24,930 nucleotides of DNA from Basidiobolus meristosporus CBS 931.73 (GCA_002104905.1 MCFE01000937.1:1-24930); one strand, 5' to 3'. Positions 10,200 to 19,729 are shown, counted from the first letter of the stretch. Program-made: numbers and translations. Notes: generated by a model not told the origin, from the sequence alone.

Positions 10200-11720
10200 T
10201 CACTTCCTCCCAGGAGAGGAGTTTTCTGATACCTTCTGGGTTCCCCTACAGCTCCAAAACTCTTCAATGATGGAAACATCATCACAGTTGATGTAAGGCT
10301 CCCAGTTGTTGTGTTTGGCATCATAACCTTTCCACTTAACTCAATAAATGCAATTGGATTCTTCTCCTTCATGACCTACAATAGCTTCAACTTCATAGGA
10401 TTCAGAAGTAACCGGCTCCTTAGATATAAGCTTGAGTGAAGAAGGTGAAAGGCTTTTGGGTAGCAGGGCTCCAGTATTGTCCTGGAGTACATAAGATCCT
10501 CCAGTAGTATGCTCAACAGCTCTGAATGGGCCTTCATATTTAGGGTCAAGCTTAGATTGTTGGAATGGATCTAGTGTCATGATATATGGCCTATCTGGGA
10601 AGCTGCTGTTCCTGTGTCTTGAGGTGAATGCTAAAGTCATCTTTTGTGGTGAGGCTTTACTTCTGGCACTGATAAAAGGGTAGACAATGTTGGTAAGGTA
10701 CTCAAGTTGGCTCGTTAGCTTGTCTGATTTCAAACTTGCCAACTCTGTATTTTGGCAGTCTCCTAAGAGGTTGTATCTTCTTCCAAACATCAAAGGAAAT
10801 GACATTAATCCATGTAGAGCAACAATTATGGTGTTGATAGTGTACTGTACAGCAGGAATATACTTGTCCCAATTCTTCTTGATACCTTTGATAGATTTCC
10901 TGATGATGTTCATAGCAGTATAAACATGTCTTTCTAAAAGTTCATTAGCTTTAGGATGAAATGGAGTGATCACACAGTGAGCAATGGCACTATACTGGCA
11001 AAGGGCTGTGATTACATGATATACAAATTCTGTTCCATTATCCAATTGAATGACCTTAGGGAGTCCAAGAAGGCAGAAGAGCCTGAGTATAGATTGTGTA
11101 ATAGTGGTGGCATACTTGTCTGGGATAGCTTTGAGGAAGACAAAACATGTGCAGGCATCCACAATGACAAAGAGGTAGTGATTACCATCATTGCTAGTGG
11201 TAGAATGCTCAGCTAGATCAATTGCAAAATGATCCATAGGATGGCTTGCATGGATGGGATTTAAAGGGTGATATCTATTGCGGCTGATTTTGAAAAGTTG
11301 ACATTCTCTGCAAGACTTGACAAGTTCCAGGCAGTCAGCTTTTACATTTGGCCAGTGATATCCATCAGAGTGTAGCTTCTTCATAAGTGTGTTTGCTCCA
11401 GAGTGTCCAAGTAAATGGCTCCTCTGTATTGATATTTTTCTTTGATCTGCAGGTGGGACTTTCCAAGTTGCTGGATCTGCTAAGGAATTATTTGGGAAGT
11501 TGTAGTGAGTTTACTGATTAAGTCAGTTATCACATGTCCCTCCCAAGATGATGTTAGAAAAAGTCTTGACAGGTGGCCAGGCAGGATGTTGACAAATCCT
11601 GGGTGATGAACTCAAATGCTTGGTAATAAGCCTTGTTCCATGCTGAGGGAAGATCAGGACTATGGTGTAATGCATCCAAAGGAGCACTCAATGTGGAAAT
11701 GGGAGGAATGTGTTCCCTGA
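10200..11720 (-). pseudogene. Ty3/gypsy chromovirus integrase with chromodomain, interrupted
   Basis: The minus strand begins near 11720 with an RT-RNase H joint (STLSAPLDAL near 11690). RNase H is deleted, and an integrase frame is open from about 11510 to 10341. It has the H-x3-H...C-x2-C zinc domain (HLLGH; SCRECQ), the catalytic residues in AIDLAEH, VIQLDNGTEF and the glutamate of PKANELLERH, and a C-terminal GPFRAVEHTTGGSYVL block. The last part is a chromodomain (YEVEAIVGHEGEE; VKWKGYDAKHNNWEP; IIEEFW). It is cut by TGA at 10341-10343 just before VKWKGY, but stays in frame to a TGA at 10200-10202. Chromodomains steer chromovirus integration to modified histones in known families. Confidence 0.85.
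10341..11384 (-). CDS. Gypsy integrase open frame within the relic
   Basis: These 347 codons are the uninterrupted core of the element described at 10200-11720. The methionine at 11384 is internal: the zinc-binding histidines (HLLGH) lie just upstream, in the same open frame, which extends to about 11510. All three catalytic acids of the DD(E) integrase are present. The frame stops inside the chromodomain at a premature TGA. The length and intact catalytic triad suggest a younger insertion than the surrounding relics, but the lost RNase H and RT make it non-autonomous. Confidence 0.8.
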   Translation of the reverse strand: MKKLHSDGYHWPNVKADCLELVKSCRECQLFKISRNRYHPLNPIHASHPMDHFAIDLAEHSTTSNDGNHYLFVIVDACTCFVFLKAIPDKYATTITQSILRLFCLLGLPKVIQLDNGTEFVYHVITALCQYSAIAHCVITPFHPKANELLERHVYTAMNIIRKSIKGIKKNWDKYIPAVQYTINTIIVALHGLMSFPLMFGRRYNLLGDCQNTELASLKSDKLTSQLEYLTNIVYPFISARSKASPQKMTLAFTSRHRNSSFPDRPYIMTLDPFQQSKLDPKYEGPFRAVEHTTGGSYVLQDNTGALLPKSLSPSSLKLISKEPVTSESYEVEAIVGHEGEESNCIY

Positions 11721-11849
11721 AACCCTATGAAAAATAACTTGGTCCCACAGGTGGATCCAATCTGGATCAGCTGTCAGGATCCCATTAAGAGACCATCATA
11801 ATACCAGCAACTTGGAACTAGTGACCCTTCTAGTGATCTTATGATGGGA

Positions 11850-14800
11850 TCATGTTGGTGTTTTGCCAATTTTGCAACCAAATAAAGGGATAAAACTTGA
11901 CAATATTTTATTGGTGCTGTGACAATATTTGCTTGGGATTGTTGTGGGCTTATAGTGCTCTATAACTATTTTAAGTGGATCCATTTTGTCAGGACATCCT
12001 GTTGTCTTATATGGCAAGAAACTTGACAGTATTTTGATGGCCTCACTGCAAGGCTCTGATGGCATTACATTGGCAGTATAACAGACTACCACTGGTCCTG
12101 TGTGGGGCTACTGTACCAATTTAGCAAATGGTATTTCCTTTTTCTACCTCCCCTTGTGCAATCCATATATTTCACTGTAGAATCATCCCTCTTTACTTGC
12201 TTACCCACTACTACCTTGGGTATTCCACATACAGTTCAAATTAACATAAGTATGGCCTCCTGCTTACTGACCTATACATACATGCACACCTGCTGCAATT
12301 GAAATATTTCTATTACCTCAACTTTACATCTTTTTAGTGTGATACTTACAAAGTTACCATTTATCTTGTACTGCTGGTAACATATATATCTTGCAAACAT
12401 ATGCATGGTTGTTGCCACTTCTGCCATGAATACCTCCTGAATATCCGCAGAGAACATCTTGGTATTTAGGCAATATGTTCCTTCTCCCTGCTGGATTCTA
12501 GTCCCCTTTATAGCTTCACTCTGGCTTTTGTTGGTGTGAATTATGCATTGAATGGCATAGAAGTTGGCTTGTGACCATGAGAAACCCAGCATACCTTGGT
12601 AGAGTTTCCCTGAAAAAAGTTAGTTGCTTGTTGCACCCAACCTAACTTTCAATTACTTAACTGATTACCCACACATTGGGGCTGCTTAGCTTCTTAATGC
12701 CATAGATATAGGTGTCTCCATATGCACATTTGTCCTCAGTATTTTCCAACTCTTCCTGGCTGTCCTCCATGTGCCAACTCATCACATCCCTGACAGACTT
12801 GAGAGTAATATTCTTCATGAGATTTGGTTATGGTGGGACCTGCAACTTGACTCATCTTCCTATCTCTCCACAAATCTGCTCCATAGGAAACTCCCCAAAG
12901 GTGAAGCAAGGCCCAATATTTGCTACACAATGTGCAAGATGGAGTAGAGAATGGATACAGTAGTGGCAGAGATCTACGCATTCAGCTTTATGTTTGTAGT
13001 ATAGCTGCTTCAATCCCATCACAAACTCCTCACACAGCCGCTGTAGATGCGTCAAGTTCGCATTGATGATCTGCTTCTGGATAACTATTCCTACAATGTC
13101 CACATATTACTCCCAATGCTTCCAATGTACTCTTGGTAGGAATGGCTTCAGAATGCCACTTGAATAAATATCTATCCAGTTCATCCAGTCTTTGCATTTA
13201 AATTGTTGCATATGCTTATGAATATTAATTGGAGCCTGTGAGAAGTACCTAAGGTAGTGGATACTCAGTAATATCTTGCCAATTCTTTCAAGTTTCTCTG
13301 GTATCTTGAAGGGCTCTTTTAGCTTGAAATGCCCCATGTACAACTTGGTCATTAATACAGGGATATTGTTGAAAAGCAAATGCATTTCTCCCAGTGGAAA
13401 GCTTTTGCTCCAGCAGATATCCTCTATCTTAAGCATATCTGGTTTCCAATTGATTGAATATTTGGGCCAATGGCTTATACCTTGCCAGCGTTCCTGCAGT
13501 TGCATGCCAACTTCTGTATGTTCTCTCTGTGTAAAGATGATGTTCTTAGTGCTGGTGTTTGGGTAATAATAATGTGTGTGAGTTAGGCAGTAAATCCCCT
13601 GGATTTCACATATGTGACAGCAATACTGTTTATTGTGCCCAGAAAAACCTGCTATCTTGCTGATGGCTGGGGTATCTCCAATACAGATAATAATATGCAC
13701 TTTTGCATGATGGCCATTTACTGTTATCCCGCTGGAAAGCATACAAAATACATCAAGCAATGAATACAGGTAGCTATGCAGGTTGGATGGTGATTTAGGC
13801 CCAGATACCAGTGAGACTACAATCAGATTTTTGCTCCACTACCATATGATAAGTGGCAGATTCAGGTTGATGAGAATCAGTGGGCAGCAGGATTTGCTGG
13901 TAGAATACTTGTTTAATGAGAATCCATCAGGTGCTAAAGCAAAGACATGGTCATACATACCTTCAATTTAGCCCTTGCTTCATAGCTGTATGTAATGTTT
14001 GCCATTGAATATATTGGATGTGTTTGCACTTGGGTGATACTGGGTGCAGAACTGTATAGCTTTGCAATATTTGTCAGACTGCATCAGCTTCCACAGACAG
14101 GGTATGCCTGGAATATATGTGGAGTGTGAACAATGTTTTCATCCAATGGTGGTGGATTCCTGATAACTTGGACATGTTGCAATGGTAGCATCTTTGGATG
14201 TGAATGCCATGCAACTGTTAGCCCATGCTGGATTCAGGATAGCCTCTGGATCATATGTTGCCAGCCGCATGATGGTTATCCACTTGTACCATGTACACGG
14301 TAAGTTGCATCCCAGTGTGATTTTGGCAAGAAGTAGTAATAAATCCTCCAAGCCCCCATTACTGTAACTAGTGGAAATGCACCACTTCTCTAGCCACAAC
14401 ATTACATCATTCACCAGTAGATGGATTACTGGGCTCACTTGGCTCCAGAAAGTGTAATTAGTAATTGTTTCAACAGGTGTTGTCTCATTGCATAAAGGGA
14501 TTTGACCAGGCTCCTACATGGTACTGTTGCTAGGGGATATAGGCTCAAAATCCAACAGAGAACCTTCTTTGTCAGAGCTATTTCTCTGCGTGCCATATTG
14601 AGAAGGCTGAGGTGAGCCTAAAGGCATCACAAACTCACCTGACTCAGTTTGCGCAAGGTGACAAAGACAGCCGGGTGCCAATATAGAAGGATCAACTGGC
14701 TGTCAAGATAATGTTGGTACAGTAGTGACCAATGAATGGTCAAATATGACTTGGATGGCAAAACACTGGCCATGATCCTTGTAATACTTCCTATGCTGTC

Positions 14801-14891
14801 TACATGCTTCAGGGCTGAGAGGCTTGCCACAATAGCCGCATAGTCTTTTTTCTTTTCTCTTACAGTGTTGAGTCAAAGTAGTCTTGTCCAT
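11850..14891 (-). pseudogene. Tnp2-family (CACTA-like) transposase relic, copy 2
   Basis: This is the most complete transposase copy. The start at 14891 gives a lysine-rich leader and a zinc-like motif, CGYCGKPLSPEACRQHRKYY (C-x2-C...H near 14830). Later blocks are CCPLILINLNLP (about 13885), VVSLVSGPKSPSNLHSYLY (about 13810), HIIICIGDTPAISKIAGFSG with the C-x2-C of YCCHICEIQG (about 13700-13600), FPLGEMHLLFNNIPVL (about 13390), and IHSLLHLAHCVANIGPCF then FPMEQICG (about 12950-12870). This order matches the fungal Tnp2-like transposase family. The longest unbroken piece is 217 codons (13107-13760). Stops near 14705, 14520, 14140, 13970, 13106 and 12850 show it is dead. It acts in the family as a cut-and-paste transposase. 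Confidence 0.8.
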
Positions 14892-15113
14892 GGTGCAACC
14901 AGTTTGACCTTCAACAACATAACATTATTATATCACTTTTTGGTCAATACTCTTGTGAACTTAAGACAGTCTTATATTTGATACATTGCACCTACATAAA
15001 TGTAAGATTCAATGATGACCCACCATAGTAAGCATTGTTAGTAATGTTGTGGCACCACATGCACATGTATATGTGACACTATTTTGCCTTTGGTTTGACT
15101 CACTTCTATATAT

Positions 15114-15433
15114 ATGCCACCAAAAAATAAAGCAGAGTTGTTGGGTTCCCAACCAAATCTCACCTCTGACAGCAACACAAGAACAGTTGGGCAACAGCTT
15201 GCATTGATATTCATTGCAACAAGTGGGACTACATCCAAAATGGGCCCTGTGGACAGTGTGCCCATTGAAGGTAATAATGCGGACTCCTCAGGCTCTCAGC
15301 CAAGTAGGCAATTGGGAACCTTGGTGGAGCCACAAGCTGACCAATATGCTCAGGCAGATGAGAATGTAGCAAATGCAGTACCCTCAGTTCAAGACCAGCA
15401 AGTGGCCATGATAACATCACCACCACACATATT
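15114..15433 (+). CDS. Unrecognised open frame truncated by an LTR
   Basis: The frame starts MPPKNKAELLGSQPNLTSD and continues for about 106 codons of polar, Gln/Ser/Ala-rich sequence (for example QADQYAQADENVANAV) with no domain I recognise. It runs straight into the LTR at 15434, whose sequence supplies the final Val-Leu and the stop (15441-15443). The native C-terminus is therefore lost. It resembles the disordered start of a transposon ORF in composition. Codon use is AT-rich and CpG-poor like the surrounding repeats, not like the host genes. It may be the first ORF of an element, or chance. Confidence 0.35.
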
Positions 15434-15495
15434 AGTGTTGTAAAAATTTGTATTTCCACCTAAATACCCACCTAACTTAGTCACTTAGATCATTA
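15434..15495 (+). mobile_element. Copia-family LTR C, only the first 62 bp
   Basis: It starts TGTTGTAAAAATTTG and matches the solo LTR at 18968 through 'CACCTAACTTAGTCACTTAGAT' to 'ATTACC', where the left arm of the palindrome takes over. The rest of the LTR is not present on the other side of the palindrome. Confidence 0.8.
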
Positions 15496-16451
15496 CCTGA
15501 TCTGTAAGCCCCCAATTGCTTTATTGATCATCACACAAGCTACCTGATTTGCCATCAAAAAACCCGTTCTGCCCACTGAGCAGGCAATTCCCTGATTTTA
15601 GTGATTAGACTTGTTCTGTTGGATAGTGCCACATTGAGCCATGAGTCCCAAATGATGCCATAGTGTGCCAGAGAGGCCAATTGAGCCTCTACCTGGCCAC
15701 AGGGTGTGAAACATAGCTCTGCATCTTCATGCAAAGCAGCCCCTGTGTTTCACCCATTGTGTTGGAGAAAATCCTTTTTTTGACCTTTTTTTGTGGATCA
15801 ATGTAGCTCAGGATGCGTAAGAGCACAGGAGAACTGAAGACATGCATCTGGTACTCAATACCCATGGCACTCTGAATCTAGCTCCTGTAGCTTGTATCAT
15901 GTCACAAAAATGAATGGCACTATCTTGGTCCACTGGTACTATCTGGCACTATATTTAAATATTAGCCCTAAAGTAAGATCTATACAAAGCACTTATAGTG
16001 CCAGATAGTACCAGTGGACCAAGATAGTGCCATTCATTTTTGTGACATGATACAAGCTACAGGAGCTAGATTCAGAGTGCCATGGGTATTGAGTACCAGA
16101 TGCATGTCTTCAGTTCTCCTGTGCTCTTACGCATCCTGAGCTACATTGATCCACAAAAAAAGGTCAAAAAAAGGATTTTCTCCAACACAATGGGTGAAAC
16201 ACAGGGGCTGCTTTGCATGAAGATGCAGAGCTATGTTTCACACCCTGTGGCCAGGTAGAGGCTCAATTGGCCTCTCTGGCACACTATGGCATCATTTGGG
16301 ACTCATGGCTCAATGTGGCACTATCCAACAGAACAAGTCTAATCACTAAAATCAGGGAATTGCCTGCTCAGTGGGCAGAACGGGTTTTTTGATGGCAAAT
16401 CAGGTAGCTTGTGTGATGATCAATAAAGCAATTGGGGGCTTACAGATCAGG
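15496..16451. repeat. Perfect 956-bp palindrome: 458-bp inverted arms, 40-nt spacer
   Basis: The left arm is 15496-15953, the spacer 15954-15993 and the right arm 15994-16451. I checked the arms segment by segment and found all 458 positions complementary, with no mismatch or gap. Complementarity stops abruptly at both ends of each arm. The arms begin CCTGATCTGTAAGCCCCC and contain no open frame of note. The left flank is a truncated copia LTR and the right flank a Tnp2 transposase fragment, so the palindrome sits at a join of two relics. No target-site duplication is visible. It could be a fold-back element with very long terminal repeats, a recent inverted duplication, or an assembly artefact. 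Confidence 0.97.
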
Positions 16452-16943
16452 ATACTTTTAGAACATTCAATCATTGACATTATGTTCAAATGGAGTGGTG
16501 TCTACCAAAATGGTAAGTATTGGTGTAGCTTATAGTGCAATATGCAAATATGTACATTTACACAAAAGAAGCATATCTAAATACTGGAATTTACCAACCC
16601 TGATTGTGATATTGTCTAACTGTGTGACCCATAGTAAGACTACTTTGATTCAATGCTGTAAGAGAAGAGAAAAAGACCATGTGGCTATTGTAACAAGCCA
16701 CTCAGCTGTGAAGCATGCAGAAAGCACAGGAATTATAACTAGGATCTTGGCCAGTGTATTGCCATGCAAGTCATACATGAACATTCATCATCACTAATGT
16801 ACCAGCAATATCTTGCCAGCTGCTTGATACATTTAGGCTCACACATGGATTGTGAGCTTATCTCCCCTAACAATAGTACATGGCATTAGCCTGACAAAAT
16901 CCCAATATGCAATCAGAAAACACCCATGAAAAAAATGCCAAGT
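16452..16943 (+). pseudogene. Tnp2 transposase N-terminal fragment, copy 3, inverted
   Basis: The plus strand matches the minus strand of copy 2 around 14891. 'AAGACTACTTTGA-TCAA--CTGTAAGAGAA' corresponds to the start of the transposase (KTTLTQHCKRKEK) at 16637 onward, and 'GGCTATTGTAACAAGCC' to the zinc-like motif. Similarity resumes after an internal deletion of about 110 bp at 16855-16925, matching 14530-14480. It is opposite in orientation to copies 1 and 2, frameshifted, and ends where the minus-strand LTR at 16944 is inserted. Confidence 0.75.
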
Positions 16944-17275
16944 TGTTGTAAGAGTCTTGGATATATTGGAAGTGATTGGGAGAACAAGTAGATTTTGTGG
17001 CTTTCACTTGATGATTTATTGAATGTAAAAGTAGTATTTATACTTTTACATGGTCTTGGTATAACAAACACGTAAAATAGGTTTAAGAAGGTCCCAAGAA
17101 CATGTGTGCAAAGTTTGGGGCAGTTTGGACAACTTATCTAATTTTCATGTTCTGGGTAAATATTCTAAGTAAATGTCAACAAGGAATTTGGTCAGTATTC
17201 TCTAGGATTTGAAGGTAAGGATCTAAGTGACTAAATTAGGTGAATATTTAGGTGGAATTACAAATTTTTACAACT
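16944..17275 (-). mobile_element. Copia-family LTR D, near full length
   Basis: On the minus strand it starts (A)GTTGTAAAAATTTGTAATTCCACC at 17275 and ends CTCTTACAACA at 16944. This gives 332 bp, equal to the solo LTR at 18968-19299. No internal copia sequence is attached, so it is a solo LTR or a remnant. The sequence CAAGT occurs immediately before it (16939-16943) and again at 17280-17284. This could be a target duplication displaced by a few bases or coincidence. Confidence 0.85.
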
Positions 17276-17387
17276 GATTCAAGTGACCAAGGTGAATATT
17301 ACATATTCCAAGTAGCAGTGAAAGATATGGTAATTATAAAGGTAAAAGTAAGGGGAAAAGTTTACCCAAGCCAGAGACAGAAAAGAA

Positions 17388-17975
17388 ATGAGAAAAAAGC
17401 TGCAATTCTCACCAATTAAGGCCATCACCCCAAAACTGACTGAATCTCACAATAGCCAAGACAAGCTACCCACAAGACAACCACAGTCTTCTCAAGAGTT
17501 GGAAATGCAGCCAGTTGAGCTATACTCCAGTGAGGTATATGAGCTTGCAGAGAAAGGCAATTATTCTACTACAGCCTCCACATTGTCCATTATAGACAGA
17601 GAGGAGATCTCACTGACAGACAAAGAAACAGTGTCAAGAACTCAGAAAACCATCACAATGCCTGACATGGAGTTTTAGAACACCAAGAGGTTGCAGCACT
17701 TCTTCAAGAGCAGTGCTCAAGAAAACATACTTCAATATTGCAAGGACCTAGTGCAAAGACTGGTAGATGAGGTGCTCAGCACTGCAGAGTGGCTGAAGAC
17801 CAGGATGTATGGGAATCAATTAATGAACAATGACATAAAGCCAAAGGGGTTCCTGCCAAAGTTATGGAAAAAGGACATCATGGCAGAAGCAATTATTGAA
17901 TGGCAGCTTTTAATGGAGTTATTAGCTGAGTGTGAGGTTGGGCTTGATGATGGTGTTGTACATGGGAGCTTGTAA
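17388..17975 (+). pseudogene. Unrecognised coding-like frame with one TAG
   Basis: One frame of 196 codons from MRKKLQFSPIKAITPK is interrupted only by TAG at 17676-17678 and ends at 17973-17975. The first part is polar and Ser/Thr/Glu-rich. The second part looks more structured, with LQHFFKSSAQENILQYCKD and KPKGFLPKLWKKDIMAEAII followed by an acidic LLAECEVGLDD segment. I recognise no domain. It is AT-rich and CpG-poor like its neighbours, so it is more likely part of an unclassified transposon than a host gene. A further frame at 18017-18214 may be its continuation after a shift. Confidence 0.4.
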
Positions 17976-18016
17976 ATGTCTGAGAAATTTGCAGTTGAGT
18001 TACAGCTGAAGTTTCA

Positions 18017-18214
18017 ATGGAAATAAAACAATTTTTATACATGAAAAGTGCACTGGTGGAGTCAGGAAGTAAGGAGTGTGATAAAGTGGCAATAGCCAAT
18101 CAATGTACACAAATATATGAGGTGATTGAGCGCCCAGGATCAGAAAGTGAGAGAATTTGCAGAGAACCAATCAAGAGCCACATATGTGTCAATGTGATGA
18201 AAATTCTTAACTAG
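18017..18214 (+). pseudogene. Small unrecognised frame, possible continuation of the preceding one
   Basis: This 65-codon frame starts MEIKQFLYMKSALVESGSKE and has charged, helix-like composition. It is in a different frame from 17388-17975, with a 41-bp gap between them. The gap has GT...AG dinucleotides, but only 23-34 bp apart, too short for an ordinary fungal intron. No family was recognised. Confidence 0.2.
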
Positions 18215-18344
18215 GGTTTTGGTGAAATCTGGAGTGCAATTTTTTTAATGGTTTCTGCATGGTATCCTCATAGCATCAATACCTTGTAGTCATGGGACTT
18301 AGATTTGGTGCCAGTGTTTTGACAGGATCATCACAATTATATCT
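18215..18344. other. Unassigned spacer
   Basis: AT-rich sequence without a gene or recognised repeat, between the unrecognised frames and LTR G. Confidence 0.4.
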
Positions 18345-18655
18345 CATATGGTAATAGATGTGATAAGTAAAAGTAGATTATGTGGTTTTCACCCAAAAAT
18401 ATAATGAGTGTGAAAGTTGATTTGTACCTTTACATGGTTATAGCCAGACATATGCTGAGGAAGGTCCCAGGAACTTGTGTGCAAGGTTGAGGGCTCTTTT
18501 GACAATTAAATGAAATCTCATGCTCAGGCTTTTTGATGTTTTTGTGAAAGTGTACTAAGTGAATCCCAACAAGGAATTTGATCAGAATTCCCTAAGATTT
18601 GTAGTCTATAATCTAGGTAACCAAGCTGGGTGAATGTCTAGGTGTAGTTGGAAAA
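18345..18655 (-). mobile_element. Copia-family LTR G, diverged
   Basis: It aligns on the minus strand with LTR D and the reverse complement of LTR E. Shared blocks include 'GTAGATTATGTGGTTTTCAC', 'CCTTTACATGG', 'GAGGAAGGTCCCAGGAAC', 'TGTGTGCAAGG', 'CCCAACAAGGAATTTG' and 'GGTGAATGTCTAGGTG'. Both ends are eroded. Confidence 0.75.
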
Positions 18656-18728
18656 TTCACTACAGTTCTTACTCAGTGATTTATTGAATGTTGAAGTAGT
18701 ATATATAACATTATACACTCTTGACAGG

Positions 18729-18955
18729 ACACATCCATAAGAAAAAAATTAAGCAAACAAATTCTTCAGGAGGAAACTAGGCCTTCTAGCATCCATACAA
18801 AATTTGATAATTTGCTGCCCATCACTTCCATCAAAGATTCCATTTGAAATCTTGAACTAAAACACTGGCAGAATACCAGCTAAATACCATTGGAATACCA
18901 GCAGAATACCAGCTAAGAATCAGATGAACTCCATCCTTGAGATTTCTAATAGTAC
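18729..18955 (-). mobile_element. Second copy of the 11-bp-repeat element
   Basis: It is an inverted, diverged copy of 3410-3640. On the minus strand it reads 'GGAGTTCATCTGATTCTTAGCTGG', then the 11-bp tandem repeat, 'GATGGGCAGCAAA', 'GTATGGATGCTAG' and 'TTTCCTCCTG'. It sits inside LTR F. The edges are approximate. Confidence 0.65.
18866..18916 (-). repeat. 11-bp tandem repeat, inverse of 3454-3508
   Basis: On the minus strand about four to five degenerate units of GCTGGTATTCT are seen, with slippage in spacing. Confidence 0.7.
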
Positions 18956-18962
18956 ATACATA

Positions 18963-19304
18963 GAATATGTTGTAAAAATTTGTAATTCCACCTGAACATT
19001 CACCTAACTTAGTCACTTAGATAATTACCCTCAAATCCCAGAGAATACCAACCAAATTCCTTGTTGAGATTTACTTAGATTATTTACCCAGAACATGAAA
19101 ATTCTCAAAGTTGTCCAAACAGCCCCAAACTTTGCCCACATGCTCTTGGGACCTTCCTTAACCTATTCTACATGTTTATAATGCCAAGATCATGTAAAAG
19201 TAGTATTTATACTTTTACATTCAATAAATCATTAAGTGAAAACCACATAATCTACTTGTCCTCCCAGTCACTTCCAATATCTCCAAGACTCTTACAACAG
19301 AATA
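18963..19304 (+). mobile_element. Solo copia LTR E with 5-bp target-site duplication
   Basis: The LTR proper is 18968-19299, 332 bp, starting TGTTGTAA and ending TTACAACA, perfect 8-bp inverted ends of TG...CA type. The five bases before it (18963-18967) and after it (19300-19304) are both GAATA, the expected duplication size for copia integration. There is no internal sequence, so it arose by LTR-LTR recombination. It is inserted in the older, opposite-strand LTR F and is the reference copy for the family in this window. Confidence 0.95.
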
Positions 19305-19505
19305 TGCTTAGGAAGATCCCAAGAGCATGTGTGCAAAGCTTGGGGCTGCTTGGACAACTTATCAAAATTTCATGCTCTGTGTATCTGATATCTTGGTTAA
19401 AGTGCTCTAAGTAGATCCCAACTAGGAATCTGGTCAGAATTCTCTAGAATTTTAGGTAATGGTCTGAGCAGCCAAGTTAGGTGGTATTTGTGTGTAATTA
19501 CACAG

Positions 19506-19729
19506 TTCTCAATAGAAGATACTAGTGGAAAACCAGCAGAACATTGTAGGAATATCAGCAAAACACCATTGGATTTGAAGCCTGATGCTCTTCATAGATA
19601 TGGTTTGCTTTTGTAGAATGGTCTAAAGCAAAAGGACTGTAACACATTTTCAAAGGTTGCAACTCTGAGTTATAAGAGAATTGGAGATGCATAGTGATAT
19701 AAAAGAGATTGTGCCTGCTGTAGATATTT
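19506..19729. other. Unassigned spacer
   Basis: No gene seen. 'AAAACCAGCAGAACATTG..GGAATATCAGCAAAACACC' near 19533 faintly resembles the 11-bp repeat family in inverse orientation. Confidence 0.35.

Larger units (their letters stand above)
18661..19505 (-). mobile_element. Copia-family LTR F, split by two later insertions
   Basis: The minus-strand LTR is in pieces. 18661-18728 matches the 3' part ('GATTTATTGAATGT..AAGTAGTAT'). A short piece before 18968 joins, after removal of the solo LTR, to 19300-19505 ('ATGCTTAGGAAGATCCCAAGAGCATGTGTGCAAAG' through 'GTTAGGTGGTATTTGTG'). LTR G gives the uninterrupted order ('ACATATGCTGAGGAAGGTCCC') that supports this join. The insertions are the 11-bp-repeat element at 18729-18955 and LTR E. 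Confidence 0.7.

Noticed and set aside
15496-16451. Palindrome as a Mutator-like element or CRISPR-like repeat
   Set aside because: No 8-11-bp target duplication (the 9-bp flanks differ), no transposase, and no repeated spacers. Only the inverted-arm structure is supported.
17973-18016. Intron joining the two unrecognised frames
   Set aside because: The GT...AG spans available are only 23-34 bp, too short for a normal fungal spliceosomal intron.
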